A stretch of 64,000 bases of DNA from the NCBI GenBank assembly GCA_029266635.1, contig JAQSWM010000008.1, positions 186,001 to 250,000 on the forward strand. The letters run 5' to 3'. Numbering within the stretch: the first letter of the stretch is position 1; every line of letters starts with the position of its first letter. A program made the translations under genes and the position numbers. This DNA comes from Sphingobacteriaceae bacterium (GTDB lineage: Bacteria; Bacteroidota; Bacteroidia; Sphingobacteriales; Sphingobacteriaceae). Shown piece by piece: positions 50,696-59,377 of this stretch. A model generated the notes under the pieces. The model did no database searches. It was not told the DNA's origin and was given only the letters and a program-made list of their open reading frames with translations.

Positions 50696-51391
50696 TTATC
50701 TCCCTTCTAAAAACTTATCGAACTTTTCGCGGCTGCTAATGAAGGAAAACTCATTGCGCACCAGATAGAAGCTTGACGGGTTCGCGATGCTGGCATATGC
50801 ATCTAAAGCAACCTCCAGCTTTCTGTCGTCAAAACTGAACTGCTTGAGAAGCTGGGTAAGCTGATCTACCGAGATGCTGTTATCACGCAAGGCGATGCGG
50901 ATCAACTTTTGCCTTCCGTCTTCAAAAGGTTCCTTCTTCACTTCATCTAAAAAGCGGCTAAACGATGCAGGGCTCATCTCACGTCCGGAGTAGCGGGATG
51001 GCCTTCCCGAGTCGTGGCGATCATAGTATAAATCTCCATTCCAGTTATCAAGAGCGTATTGACCGTTTCTATAAATTGACTTGCTGGCGATAAGCCGCAG
51101 TTTTCCGTAAGCTGAAAAAGAAGATATGTTCCGGGTGCCGGGAGTAAGCATTACGAAGCCTCGATAAAGCGTCTTATTACCTAACTCGATTATCAATGAA
51201 TTTCGCCCGGGGTGCAAATCGAAAAATCTGAACCGCCCGCTTTGCGAACTTGCCGACTCACCGTCTATGCTCACGGTAAATGCCCCGCGATCAGAAACTT
51301 CAAGGAAAAACTCCGAACTATTGGTAAACTGTTGCGACTTAGCTGCAAAAGCCAAAAGGCTGATGGCAACAAAAAGGAATAGCTTTTTCAT
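50696..51391 (-). CDS. Secreted DUF4476 domain protein
   Basis: A 231-residue protein with signal peptide MKKLFLFVAISLLAFAAKSQ. The N-terminal beta region (PEGA-like: GRFRFFDLHPGRNSLIIELG) is followed by a C-terminal helical DUF4476 domain (about 135-230) with MSPASFSRFLDEVKKEPFED and ISVDQLTQLLKQFSFDDRKL. Periplasmic, role unknown. Convergent with the ankyrin gene with no bases between stops, and no terminator is visible between them. Confidence 0.85.
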   Translation of the reverse strand: MKKLFLFVAISLLAFAAKSQQFTNSSEFFLEVSDRGAFTVSIDGESASSQSGRFRFFDLHPGRNSLIIELGNKTLYRGFVMLTPGTRNISSFSAYGKLRLIASKSIYRNGQYALDNWNGDLYYDRHDSGRPSRYSGREMSPASFSRFLDEVKKEPFEDGRQKLIRIALRDNSISVDQLTQLLKQFSFDDRKLEVALDAYASIANPSSFYLVRNEFSFISSREKFDKFLEGR

Positions 51392-51502
51392 GACCGTATT
51401 GTTTGCTATTTAGATGCAGGCCGAGCCAAAATAGTTGCAGGGAGTTTAAAATAAAATGCGTTGCACTTGTTGGCGTGCATTAGAATCTATTAAATTTACG
51501 TC

Positions 51503-52216
51503 ATGCTGGACCACATTGACCTACAAAATGTATTGGTGCTTGACATCGAGACGGTGCCGCAATTTTCTTCTTATGCGGAAGTGTCTGAGGAGGTTAGCAG
51601 CTTGTGGGAGCAAAAAACACAGTATCAAAGGCGGGATGGTGAAACCGCAGAGGGCTATTATCCGCGGGCGGGAATCTGGGCTGAGTTTGGGAAGGTTGCC
51701 TGCATTTCTGTAGGAGCTTTTTATAGGAAGAACGGGCAGCTCGGGCTGAAAGTAAAGTCATTTGCCTCGGAAAATGAAACGGAAGTGTTGGAAGATTTTA
51801 CAGGCATGCTTAAAAAGCAGCCTTCTACCCTAACCTTGTGCGCTCATAACGGCAAAGAGTTTGATTTTCCATATCTCTGCCGACGGCTGCTAATCAACTG
51901 CATGGCTATACCCACTCAACTGCAGCTTGCAGGCAAAAAACCCTGGGAGATCAACCATATTGATACCATGGAATTGTGGAAGTTTGGCGACTACAAAAAC
52001 TACACTTCTCTTAATCTGCTCGCTTCCGTTTTCAACATTCCCACTCCAAAAGATGACATCAGCGGAGCTGATGTGCACCGGGTTTACTGGGAAGAAAAAG
52101 ATCTTGCACGGATTAAAAACTATTGCCAGAAAGACGTAATTACCACCGCACAGTTGCTGTTGAAGTTCAAATGCCAGCCGCTCATCCCCGAAAGGTTCAT
52201 AAATTTTCTTGAATGA
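51503..52216 (+). CDS. 3'-5' exonuclease, DEDD family (PolB-like RNase H fold)
   Basis: A 237-residue protein with Exo I VLVLDIETVPQ near residue 10, Exo II LCAHNGKEFDFPYLCRR near 113 and Exo III RIKNYCQKDVITTAQLLLKF near 202 (Y-x3-D spacing, DEDDy type). It matches the predicted PolB-like exonuclease family that degrades single-stranded DNA from the 3' end. The stop overlaps the ATG of the next ABC gene by 4 nt, an unexpected coupling of a nuclease with a transport ATPase. Confidence 0.88.
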   Translation: MLDHIDLQNVLVLDIETVPQFSSYAEVSEEVSSLWEQKTQYQRRDGETAEGYYPRAGIWAEFGKVACISVGAFYRKNGQLGLKVKSFASENETEVLEDFTGMLKKQPSTLTLCAHNGKEFDFPYLCRRLLINCMAIPTQLQLAGKKPWEINHIDTMELWKFGDYKNYTSLNLLASVFNIPTPKDDISGADVHRVYWEEKDLARIKNYCQKDVITTAQLLLKFKCQPLIPERFINFLE

Positions 52217-53937
52217 TTGTTGTAAAAAGCCTCAGCGTTGCGTTCTCGGGCGAGAATGGCTCTGTACAGGCAGTTGATGATGTCTCTTTCGAAGTTGAAA
52301 AAGGCGAAGTGCTGGGCATCGTAGGGGAATCCGGTTCCGGTAAGTCCGTCACTTCACTGGCTATCATGCGCCTTCACGATCCCTCCAACACTTCCCTCGA
52401 AGGCAGCATCCAGTTCAACGACACAGGTTTATTAGCTCTTTCCGAGGATGAAATGAGAAGCTTCCGCGGAAGTAGAATTGCAATGATCTTCCAGGAACCC
52501 ATGACTTCGCTGAATCCTGTGCTAACCTGTGGCTACCAGGTTGCCGAAGCGATAAAAGAGCATAAAGCTGCGGCGGGAGAAAACATCAGGAACACTGTTG
52601 TGGAGCTTTTTAAAGAAGTTCAGCTTCCTCGGCCGGAACAAATTTACGACAGCTATCCGCACCAATTATCCGGCGGGCAGAAACAACGGGTTATGATTGC
52701 CATGGCGCTTTCCTGCAACCCGGAAGTCCTCATCGCCGACGAGCCTACCACCGCTCTTGACGTTACCGTACAGAAAACCATTATCCGCCTGCTTCTCCGA
52801 CTGAAGGAAGAGCGGAACATGAGTTTGATTTTCATTTCACATGATTTGGGCGTGATTGGAGAGATTGCCGACAAAGTGCTGGTGATGTATAAAGGGAAAG
52901 TTGTTGAGCATGGAACGGTGAAGCAACTCTTTACCCAACCGCAGCATCCTTATACAAAAGGTCTACTTGCCTGTCGCCCCTTGCTCACGCGACAGCTCGA
53001 GCGCTTGCCTGTGATGAGCGATTTCCTGGCAACAGACGACAAAGGAGGCATAATTTCAAAAAATGAAGATATAAGTGAGCTTTTAAAGAGCCTGGAAACG
53101 AACCCGGAGGAGAACGAACTTCGCAGAAAGAAGCTCTATAGTGCGCCGCCGCTCCTTCAGGTACAACATCTTAAAACCTGGTATCCGATCAAAGAAGGGA
53201 TGTTCAGCCCGGTAAAAGAATATGTTAAGGCTGTTGATGATGTGAGCTTTGACGTTTATCCAGGCGAGACGTTGGGGCTTGTGGGAGAATCCGGCTGCGG
53301 GAAGACCACGCTGGGCAGGAGCATACTTCGGCTGATTGAGCCGACTGGAGGGAAGATGATTTTTAAAGGGACCGATTTGCTCAGCCTTTCGGCGGAGGAG
53401 ATGCGAAGGTTCAGAAAACATGTGCAGATTATTTTTCAGGATCCGTATTCTTCATTAAACCCGCGAATTACTGTTGGGCGATCCATTATTGAACCGATGC
53501 AGGTGCATAAGAAACTAGCGAATGACCGGGAAAGAAAAGCACGGGCTTTGGAGCTGTTGGAAAGGGTAAATTTGCTGCCAGAACATTTCAACCGTTATCC
53601 GCATGAATTTTCTGGCGGGCAACGGCAGCGCATCTGTATTGCCCGGGCGCTGGCACTTAAACCAGAATTCATTATCTGCGATGAATCTGTTTCCGCTCTT
53701 GATGTTTCAGTGCAAGCTCAAGTTTTAAATCTTCTCCGGGAACTGCAGCGGGAGTTTAATCTAACTTACATCTTCATCTCGCACGACCTTGCTGTTGTGA
53801 AACATATTTCAGATCGGATATTGGTAATGAACCAGGGCAGAATAGAAGAAAGCGGCGATCCGCAAGACATCCTCAACAATCCTGAAAAGGAATATACCAG
53901 GAAATTAATTGAGGCAATTCCCAGCGGCTTGTATTAA
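52213..53937 (+). CDS. Double ATP-binding subunit of a peptide/nickel-type ABC importer (DppD-DppF fusion)
   Basis: A 574-residue cytoplasmic protein with two complete nucleotide-binding domains. The first (1-265) has GESGSGKSVTSLAIMRL, LSGGQKQRV and IADEPTTALDV. The second (305-570) has GESGCGKTTLGRSILRL, FSGGQRQRI and ICDESVSALDV. Both carry the oligopeptide C-terminal extensions (QPQHPYTKGLL, NPEKEYTRKLI). This is the YejF/GsiA arrangement. No permease or binding-protein gene is adjacent in the window. Confidence 0.92.
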   Translation: MIVVKSLSVAFSGENGSVQAVDDVSFEVEKGEVLGIVGESGSGKSVTSLAIMRLHDPSNTSLEGSIQFNDTGLLALSEDEMRSFRGSRIAMIFQEPMTSLNPVLTCGYQVAEAIKEHKAAAGENIRNTVVELFKEVQLPRPEQIYDSYPHQLSGGQKQRVMIAMALSCNPEVLIADEPTTALDVTVQKTIIRLLLRLKEERNMSLIFISHDLGVIGEIADKVLVMYKGKVVEHGTVKQLFTQPQHPYTKGLLACRPLLTRQLERLPVMSDFLATDDKGGIISKNEDISELLKSLETNPEENELRRKKLYSAPPLLQVQHLKTWYPIKEGMFSPVKEYVKAVDDVSFDVYPGETLGLVGESGCGKTTLGRSILRLIEPTGGKMIFKGTDLLSLSAEEMRRFRKHVQIIFQDPYSSLNPRITVGRSIIEPMQVHKKLANDRERKARALELLERVNLLPEHFNRYPHEFSGGQRQRICIARALALKPEFIICDESVSALDVSVQAQVLNLLRELQREFNLTYIFISHDLAVVKHISDRILVMNQGRIEESGDPQDILNNPEKEYTRKLIEAIPSGLY

Positions 53938-54019
53938 TACTATCTTTAATTTACTGAAAACCAATTGCATGCTTGGCTGTTAAGTAAGAAAGAACTATTT
54001 ACAATCTAAATCTATTTAT

Positions 54020-54274
54020 ATGAGCGACAATTCAAAAATAGCAACAGTTGTGCTGGCAGGGCTGGCAGCTGGTGCAGCAGCATGGTATTTATTGGCCACA
54101 GAGGATGGCAAAGCTACTACCGACAAATTGGTTGATTCTCTTAAAAACCTGGGCGGAACTTTTAACGATATAAAAGAAAAAGCTTCAGACACCCTCAACA
54201 ACCTGACAGATCAGGCTGGTAAGGTAGCTGAGAACTTAAAAACTAAGACTGAGTCTGCTTACAGCAACGTCTAA
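54020..54274 (+). CDS. YtxH-like small membrane protein
   Basis: An 84-residue protein with one N-terminal helix (KIATVVLAGLAAGAAAWYLL) with Gly/Ala zipper, then an amphipathic helical region of apolipoprotein-like repeats (KLVDSLKNLGGTFNDIKEKA, TLNNLTDQAGKVAENLKTKT). This matches YtxH/general-stress-type proteins of the inner membrane. Followed by an intrinsic terminator. Confidence 0.8.
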   Translation: MSDNSKIATVVLAGLAAGAAAWYLLATEDGKATTDKLVDSLKNLGGTFNDIKEKASDTLNNLTDQAGKVAENLKTKTESAYSNV

Positions 54275-54299
54275 ACAATACTACCATTTACTTATGAAG

Positions 54300-54329
54300 A
54301 TCCTGAGCGAACCGCTCGGGATTTTTTAT
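54300..54329 (+). terminator. Terminator after the YtxH-like gene
   Basis: ATCCTGAGC (54300-54308) pairs with GCTCGGGAT (54314-54322) over 9 bp (one G-T), loop GAACC, followed by a run of T. It borders the converging DUF3820 gene. Confidence 0.85.
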
Positions 54330-54535
54330 TTTTTGAGGGGTGCAAGAAGATACTCCAAGCCGTTTAGCTTGATTTCGTACATGGTTGCCAGCAACATTCC
54401 AAGCCTGCCCGCCGGGAAGCCCTTTTGCTTGAACCAAACCAAGTACGCTTCCGGCAAGTTACAGATTGCAGAACCCTTGTATTTGCCGAACGGCATTTTC
54501 ATTTTGACCAGGCTTTCCAATGCTTCGGGATCCAT
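54326..54535 (-). CDS. DUF3820 family protein
   Basis: A 69-residue protein starting MDPEALESLVKMKMPFGKYK, with IYNLPEAYLVWF-type sequence (here ICNLPEAYLVWFKQKGFPAG), which is the DUF3820 pattern. Members are annotated as putative quorum-sensing-regulated virulence factors on thin evidence. The start at 54535 is chosen because family members begin just before PFGKYKG. Function unknown. Confidence 0.82.
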   Translation of the reverse strand: MDPEALESLVKMKMPFGKYKGSAICNLPEAYLVWFKQKGFPAGRLGMLLATMYEIKLNGLEYLLAPLKK

Positions 54536-54611
54536 GCGCTTAGTTTTCCCACAAATTAGCCCAATTTTACACACATAAAAAATATACTTTTCAAAAGCTG
54601 ATATTTGCCTT

Positions 54612-55343
54612 ATGGACGAGCGAATTCAGCCCGAGCTATTTATTGTAGGTGCCGGTCCCGGCGATCCAGAACTTATCACAGTAAAAGGGTACAAATTGCT
54701 TCAATGTGCGGCGGTTGTGTTGTACGATAATCTTGCTAACCGCGATTTACTGAGCATTACATCTGATGGATGCGAGAAGATATATGTGGGTAAGCAGCCA
54801 TACGGCGATTATACCCCTCAGGAAACCATTCATGAGTTAATTCGCGAGAAGGCATTTGAGAAAGGCCGGGTGATCAGGCTGAAGGGCGGCGACCCATTTA
54901 TTTTCGGAAGAGGTTACGAGGAAATATTGTTTGCTCAACAACAGGGGATCAAGGCTCATTATGTTCCCGGCATTACAAGCATGCAGGCAGCCGGGCTGGA
55001 AGGCATTCCCCTAACTCATCGTGCTTTAAGCGAGAGCATCTGGGCTCTTACCGGAACAAAGAAAGACGGCACGCTCTCGAACGACCTTCGACTTGCTATG
55101 CAGAGCAATGCAACGGTTGTAATTTATATGGGCATGAAAAAGCTCGTGGAAATCTCCGCATGCTACGTCGAAGCCGGGAATGGCGATATGCCCGCAGCCA
55201 TTATCCAACACGCATCCTTACCGCACAAAAAATTCGCGAAAGGGAAAGTCAAAGATTTGATAAAAATTTCCGAAAGCAACCATCTTACCCACCCTGCAAT
55301 TATTATTATTGGATGGGTTGTAGATGTTGAAGGGCTCATATAA
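54612..55343 (+). CDS. cobA: Uroporphyrinogen-III C-methyltransferase
   Basis: A 243-residue SAM-dependent tetrapyrrole methylase that makes precorrin-2 for sirohaem or cobalamin. It has FIVGAGPGDPELITVKG near residue 10, VLYDNLAN near 36, IRLKGGDPFIFGRGYEE near 88 and the VPGITSMQAAGLEGIPLTHR region near 117. It is the free-standing SUMT form, without fused CysG dehydrogenase or HemD. No cobalamin genes are adjacent, so sirohaem supply is the more likely role. Followed by a bidirectional terminator. Confidence 0.94.
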   Translation: MDERIQPELFIVGAGPGDPELITVKGYKLLQCAAVVLYDNLANRDLLSITSDGCEKIYVGKQPYGDYTPQETIHELIREKAFEKGRVIRLKGGDPFIFGRGYEEILFAQQQGIKAHYVPGITSMQAAGLEGIPLTHRALSESIWALTGTKKDGTLSNDLRLAMQSNATVVIYMGMKKLVEISACYVEAGNGDMPAAIIQHASLPHKKFAKGKVKDLIKISESNHLTHPAIIIIGWVVDVEGLI

Positions 55344-55359
55344 CGAAAACAAAGCGCAC

Positions 55360-55393
55360 AAAAAAGCCCGAACTTAATAGCCCGGGCTTTTTT
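55360..55393. terminator. Bidirectional terminator between cobA and the 96-residue gene
   Basis: AAAAGCCCG (55362-55370) pairs with CGGGCTTTT (55383-55391), with A-rich and T-rich flanks on either side. Confidence 0.85.
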
Positions 55394-55414
55394 TATACAG
55401 GGATAAATTCCTGA

Positions 55415-55705
55415 TTATGCTGCGGTGGCAGTTGCGTTAACGTTTTTCTCTACATAATCCAGTTCAAACACTGCTAACTGGTTCAACAAATTGTAGTGTA
55501 ATGTGCCAAAAAAGTTAATAATTGGCCCGTTATCGCTCTTTCCTTGAATAAATATTTTTTCTTTTAGGATCTCACCCTTTCTCAAATCCTGCTTCGATAA
55601 CAAAAGCTCTTCATCCTGAATTGTAAAAGATGAGCGGTCTACACCAAATTGTCTTAAGATTTCATTGAAGCTTAAGCCTTTTAATAATACTTCTGTTAGT
55701 TTCAT
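55415..55705 (-). CDS. Hypothetical protein, 96 residues
   Basis: A small soluble protein, MKLTEVLLKGLSFNEILRQF at the start and DYVEKNVNATATAA at the end, with no recognised domain, signal peptide or membrane segment. Minus-strand TACCTTTG (55757-55764) is a good -7 element about 50 nt upstream, with TTTC in the -33 area. This supports expression of the gene. Confidence 0.65.
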   Translation of the reverse strand: MKLTEVLLKGLSFNEILRQFGVDRSSFTIQDEELLLSKQDLRKGEILKEKIFIQGKSDNGPIINFFGTLHYNLLNQLAVFELDYVEKNVNATATAA

Positions 55706-56115
55706 AATCCCTGCTGTTTAATGTTTGGTAATAGTGGTATGTATGTGATTCCTTTACAAAGGTAATACCAAAAACTGGGACGTGAAACAGAATTATCAAC
55801 AATGAGTGCATTTTGTTATGATTTTTTCAACAAATAAGACACAGGATTGACAATCTGCAATTGTCGCATAAAAATAATTAAGGGGTTTCTTTGTCGGGGA
55901 TAGCCAAGCGTGCTTTTTTTCCGGCCTACACTCAGAATGCTGTGCATTTTTTTGGTCACTTAGTGTACAATCGGGAATACTTTAGATGTTTAAACATAGA
56001 ACAGTGTGGATAAAATATGCTGATGAGATACTAACAGCTCTGGCTTAGATGTTATATTAGCAACACACATCTCTCCTACCGGGAAGCATTGTTAAACGAG
56101 TTTAGAAAAAAGGAA
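55706..56115. other. 410-nt AT-rich intergenic region with a 6-bp inverted repeat
   Basis: Contains the -7 element CAAAGGTA (55757-55764) for the minus-strand gene and the inverted repeat GACAAT-CTGCA-ATTGTC (55849-55865), which could be an operator. The remainder is AT-rich (several T-runs near 55910 and 55945) without coding potential. Confidence 0.5.
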
Positions 56116-56457
56116 ATGCATTTCGGAAAATTAGTAAAAGGGGTTGCCCACTCCTATGGTTTGTCGGCAAATGAATTGGCTGATTCGCTTGGGCGCACAG
56201 AGCGGGAAGTTCTGGAATTATATGAACAGGAAGAATGGACTTCCGGCACGATAAAGCGGGCTTCGGTTGCTTTGGAACACGATTTTGGGAAGTATCTTAA
56301 CAACAGCTACGCCTTCAATTTCATGTCGCAGGAGGCGGAGCAACGGGAGTTTGTGTTGACCATTAAATATCCAAAGGGCAAAGAATTCCTGCTAAAAACA
56401 TGGCTCCGTAAGCTGGCTCTGATAGCTCAGTCTATAGGGCTCGAGATCTCGAAGTAA
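56116..56457 (+). CDS. HTH-like DNA-binding protein, 113 residues
   Basis: MHFGKLVKGVAHSYGLSANE leads into a helix-turn-helix-like segment, LADSLGRTEREVLELYEQEE and SGTIKRASVALEHDFGKYL. I recall the same layout (G-x-L-V-K, HTH, then L-x-H-D-F) in small regulatory proteins of Sphingobacteria. The rest lacks a known domain. The start could also be a TTG at 56089. It is likely a transcriptional regulator; target unknown. Confidence 0.6.
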   Translation: MHFGKLVKGVAHSYGLSANELADSLGRTEREVLELYEQEEWTSGTIKRASVALEHDFGKYLNNSYAFNFMSQEAEQREFVLTIKYPKGKEFLLKTWLRKLALIAQSIGLEISK

Positions 56458-56492
56458 AAAATAATCAGCAGGTTGTGGGGGCAACCTGCTGA

Positions 56493-58733
56493 TTACCTGA
56501 ATTTGTTTTTCAACGCATTCAACATTTCGTTCATGTCGGGCTGCTTCCCGCGGGGCTTCTGAGGCTGCGGTTGTTCGGTTTTGGCATGCTTTTTTTCACG
56601 AGCGTGCTCTTCAGTTTTCATGGATAATGCAATCCGCTTGCGGTTGATATCTACTTCGGTAACTGTCACCTCTACTCTCTGCTGAACCTTCACAACGTCG
56701 TTCGGATCTTTGACAAAGCGGTTCGCCAACTGGCTCAAGTGAACCAGCCCATCCTGGTGCACACCTATATCGACAAAAGCACCAAATGCGGTTATATTGG
56801 TTACAATTCCCGAAAGCTTCATCCCAACCTTCAAGTCTGTTATAGCATTCACTCCTTCGGCAAACTCAAAGCTTTCAAACTGTTCTCTGGGATCGCGACC
56901 GGGCTTGGCAAGTTCAGCGAGTATGTCGTTGAGTGTTGGAAGTCCTACGTCTTGGCTGACATAATCCTGAAGCCTGATCTTTTTGCGGAGAGCTTCGTCG
57001 CTCATCAACCCTTCTACCGTAGCGCCAATCCCTTTCGCCATCTTTTCTACAAGTTCATAGCGTTCCGGGTGAACTGCGCTCGTGTCCAGCGGATTCTTGG
57101 CATCGCGTATCCGGAGAAAGCCAGCCGCCTGCTCAAAAGCTTTCCCGCCCAGGCGAGACACTTTCTTCAGTTCGTCCCGTTTCTTAAATGCACCATTCTG
57201 ATCACGATACTCAACTATATTCTGCGCCAGCTGCGGCCCAAGTCCCGACACGTACGAAAGCACCTGTTTTGAAGCAGTGTTCAGCTCCACTCCAACCGCA
57301 TTCACGCAGCTAATAACCGTATCATCCAGAGAAGCCTGAAGCTTTGCCTGATCAACATCGTGCTGGTATTGCCCTACGCCAATTGACTTAGGATCAATTT
57401 TAACCAGTTCCGCAAGTGGGTCCATCAGCCTTCTGCCGATAGAAACAGCTCCCCTGACCGTTACATCCTTATCGGGAAATTCCTCACGGGCAATGGGCGA
57501 AGCAGAATAAATAGAAGCGCCACTCTCATTTACCATCACAACCATAAACCCGTTCAGGTTGAGTTTTCTGATAAAAGCTTCTGTCTCACGCCCTGCAGTC
57601 CCATTTCCGATAGCAATAGCTTCAATCTCATATTTTTCTACAAGATGTCGCACGGTTTTTTCGGCCTCTTTCTCGCCTCCGGCACCAGTGTGCGGGAAAA
57701 TTGCGGTGTATTCGAGGAGCTTGCCCTGTGCATCAAGGCACACAACTTTGCAGCCGGTGCGGAAGCCTGGGTCGATTGCCATTACCTGCTTCTGCCCGAG
57801 TGGCGCAGCCAATAGCAATTGGCGTGCGTTCTCGGCAAAAACGCGGATTGCTTCTTCATCCGCTCGCTTCTTTGTCAGCAGGCGAATCTCGGTTTCCATT
57901 GATGGTTTGAGCAAACGCTTGTATCCCTCGGCGACAGCCAATTCCACTTGTTTAGAAGCAGCATTGCCAGCCTTTACAAACATGCGATGCAGGATCTCCA
58001 TTACTTCGTCTTCCGGAGGAGTGATCTCAAGCCATAGGATTTGTTCCTTCTCCCCACGCCGCATAGCGAGGATGCGGTGCGATGGCGCAGATTTTACAGG
58101 TTCGCTCCAGTCGAAATAATCCTTGTATTTGATGCCCTCCTGCTCCTTTCCTTCAATGACTTTACAGTTGAAGGTGCCTTTTTGCAAGAACAAGTCGCGA
58201 AGTTTCGCACGTGCGTCGGCATTTTCTGCAACCAACTCAGCTATAATATCCCTCGCTCCTGCCAAAGCATCTGCGGCTGTTACGACACCCTTTTCAGCAT
58301 CAATATATTTTTCAGCCTCAGCTTCGGGATCAATTTTTTGCTGTTCAAAAAGAAGATCCGACAATGGCTGAAGGCCCTTTTCACGGGCTGCGGTTGCCCG
58401 GGTTTTCCGCTTGGGGCGATAAGGAAGATAAACATCCTCGAGCAGAGCCATTGTTTCTGCCGCATTAACCTTTTCCTCTAACTCACGGGTTAAAACGCCT
58501 AGATCTGAAAGCGATTTAAGGATTGCTTCACGGCGTTTGTCCAGTTCACGTAAGGCTTGCATCCGGTCGCGAATAGCGGCAACCTGCACTTCATCCAAAC
58601 TTCCGGTCGCTTCCTTCCGGTAACGCGAAATAAATGGCACCGTTGCACCTTCATCCAACAACTCTCTGGTTGCACTAACCTGCTTTTCCGTTAAGGATAG
58701 CTCGGAAGCGACTTTCTTATTATGGCTGATCAT
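56493..58733 (-). CDS. tex: Tex family S1 RNA-binding transcription accessory protein
   Basis: A 746-residue protein. The N-terminal Tex domain opens ELSLTEKQVSATRELLDEGA, followed by PFISRYRKEATGSLDEVQ. A YqgF/RNase H-like domain (VMAIDPGFRTGCKVVCLDAQ near residue 330), a helix-hairpin-helix region (LGPQLAQNIVEYRDQNGAF) and a C-terminal S1 domain (GIVTNITAFGAFVDIGVHQD) follow. Tex binds RNA and the transcription machinery. The start at 58733 (MISHNKK) replaces a longer unsupported frame. Confidence 0.95.
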   Translation of the reverse strand: MISHNKKVASELSLTEKQVSATRELLDEGATVPFISRYRKEATGSLDEVQVAAIRDRMQALRELDKRREAILKSLSDLGVLTRELEEKVNAAETMALLEDVYLPYRPKRKTRATAAREKGLQPLSDLLFEQQKIDPEAEAEKYIDAEKGVVTAADALAGARDIIAELVAENADARAKLRDLFLQKGTFNCKVIEGKEQEGIKYKDYFDWSEPVKSAPSHRILAMRRGEKEQILWLEITPPEDEVMEILHRMFVKAGNAASKQVELAVAEGYKRLLKPSMETEIRLLTKKRADEEAIRVFAENARQLLLAAPLGQKQVMAIDPGFRTGCKVVCLDAQGKLLEYTAIFPHTGAGGEKEAEKTVRHLVEKYEIEAIAIGNGTAGRETEAFIRKLNLNGFMVVMVNESGASIYSASPIAREEFPDKDVTVRGAVSIGRRLMDPLAELVKIDPKSIGVGQYQHDVDQAKLQASLDDTVISCVNAVGVELNTASKQVLSYVSGLGPQLAQNIVEYRDQNGAFKKRDELKKVSRLGGKAFEQAAGFLRIRDAKNPLDTSAVHPERYELVEKMAKGIGATVEGLMSDEALRKKIRLQDYVSQDVGLPTLNDILAELAKPGRDPREQFESFEFAEGVNAITDLKVGMKLSGIVTNITAFGAFVDIGVHQDGLVHLSQLANRFVKDPNDVVKVQQRVEVTVTEVDINRKRIALSMKTEEHAREKKHAKTEQPQPQKPRGKQPDMNEMLNALKNKFR

Positions 58734-58832
58734 CTTCACAATTGAGATTGCGAAATTGAGCTTATCGCCATACAAATCAAAAAAAGCTTATCAACATCAG
58801 TTCAGCGACTGCTGAAAATACTATCTTTCAGA

Positions 58833-59291
58833 ATGAAAAAATATCTTCTCATCCTCGCGATCATGCTCTCGGCAAACGTTGCACTTCAGGCACAAACAGG
58901 TGAAACGGAAGCTATCAGAAAAGTTTTGAATACTTTATTTGATGGTATGCGCAAAGGCGATAGTGCACTGGTGCGGTCTGTATTGTCTAAGGATGTAATC
59001 TTTCAAGGAATATCTGAGAAGGATGGCACAACACGGGTTGAAACTGCGGACGTAAATGGCTTCCTGAAGGCGATAGGCACGCCGCACAAGCAGGTTTGGG
59101 ACGAGCGAATTACGTTTGTGCAGGTTCTTGTTGATGATAAACTGGCAAGTGTCTGGACAAATTACAAGTTCTATGTTGGCGAATCATTCAGTCATTGTGG
59201 GGTGGACTCCTTTCAACTGGTAAAAGAGAATGACGGCTGGAAGATTGTTTACTTGGTTGATACGCGGAGGAAAGGCGATTGCCCGGAATAA
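58833..59291 (+). CDS. Secreted NTF2/SnoaL-like protein
   Basis: A 152-residue protein with signal peptide MKKYLLILAIMLSANVALQA and an NTF2-like domain: ETEAIRKVLNTLFDGMRKGD, DVIFQGISEKDG, and a C-terminal GVDSFQLVKENDGWKIVYLV strand pair. NTF2-like cone folds bind small ligands or act as hydrolases/isomerases. The role here is unknown. Divergent from tex. Confidence 0.8.
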   Translation: MKKYLLILAIMLSANVALQAQTGETEAIRKVLNTLFDGMRKGDSALVRSVLSKDVIFQGISEKDGTTRVETADVNGFLKAIGTPHKQVWDERITFVQVLVDDKLASVWTNYKFYVGESFSHCGVDSFQLVKENDGWKIVYLVDTRRKGDCPE

Positions 59292-59302
59292 ATGCGAAAA
59301 GA

Positions 59303-59363
59303 ACCCCGCAGATTACGCTGATGTGCGCTGATATTCTGCGGAAATCTGCGAGATCAGCGGGGT
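59303..59363. repeat. Imperfect palindrome of GCAGATTACGCTGAT units
   Basis: ACCCCGC (59303-59309) and GCGGGGT (59357-59363) bracket a series of near-10-nt units (GCAGATTACGCTGAT, GTGCGCTGAT, ATTCTGCGG, AAATCTGCG) that are partly complementary. This type of repeat is common between genes in many environmental bacteria. It lies between converging genes and may double as a terminator. Confidence 0.6.
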
Positions 59364-59377
59364 CAATACTGCTTGAT

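Noticed and set aside
54575-54611. Cobalamin riboswitch upstream of cobA
   Set aside because: Only about 37 nt separate the genes, too short for the aptamer, and no B12-box-like sequence was seen.
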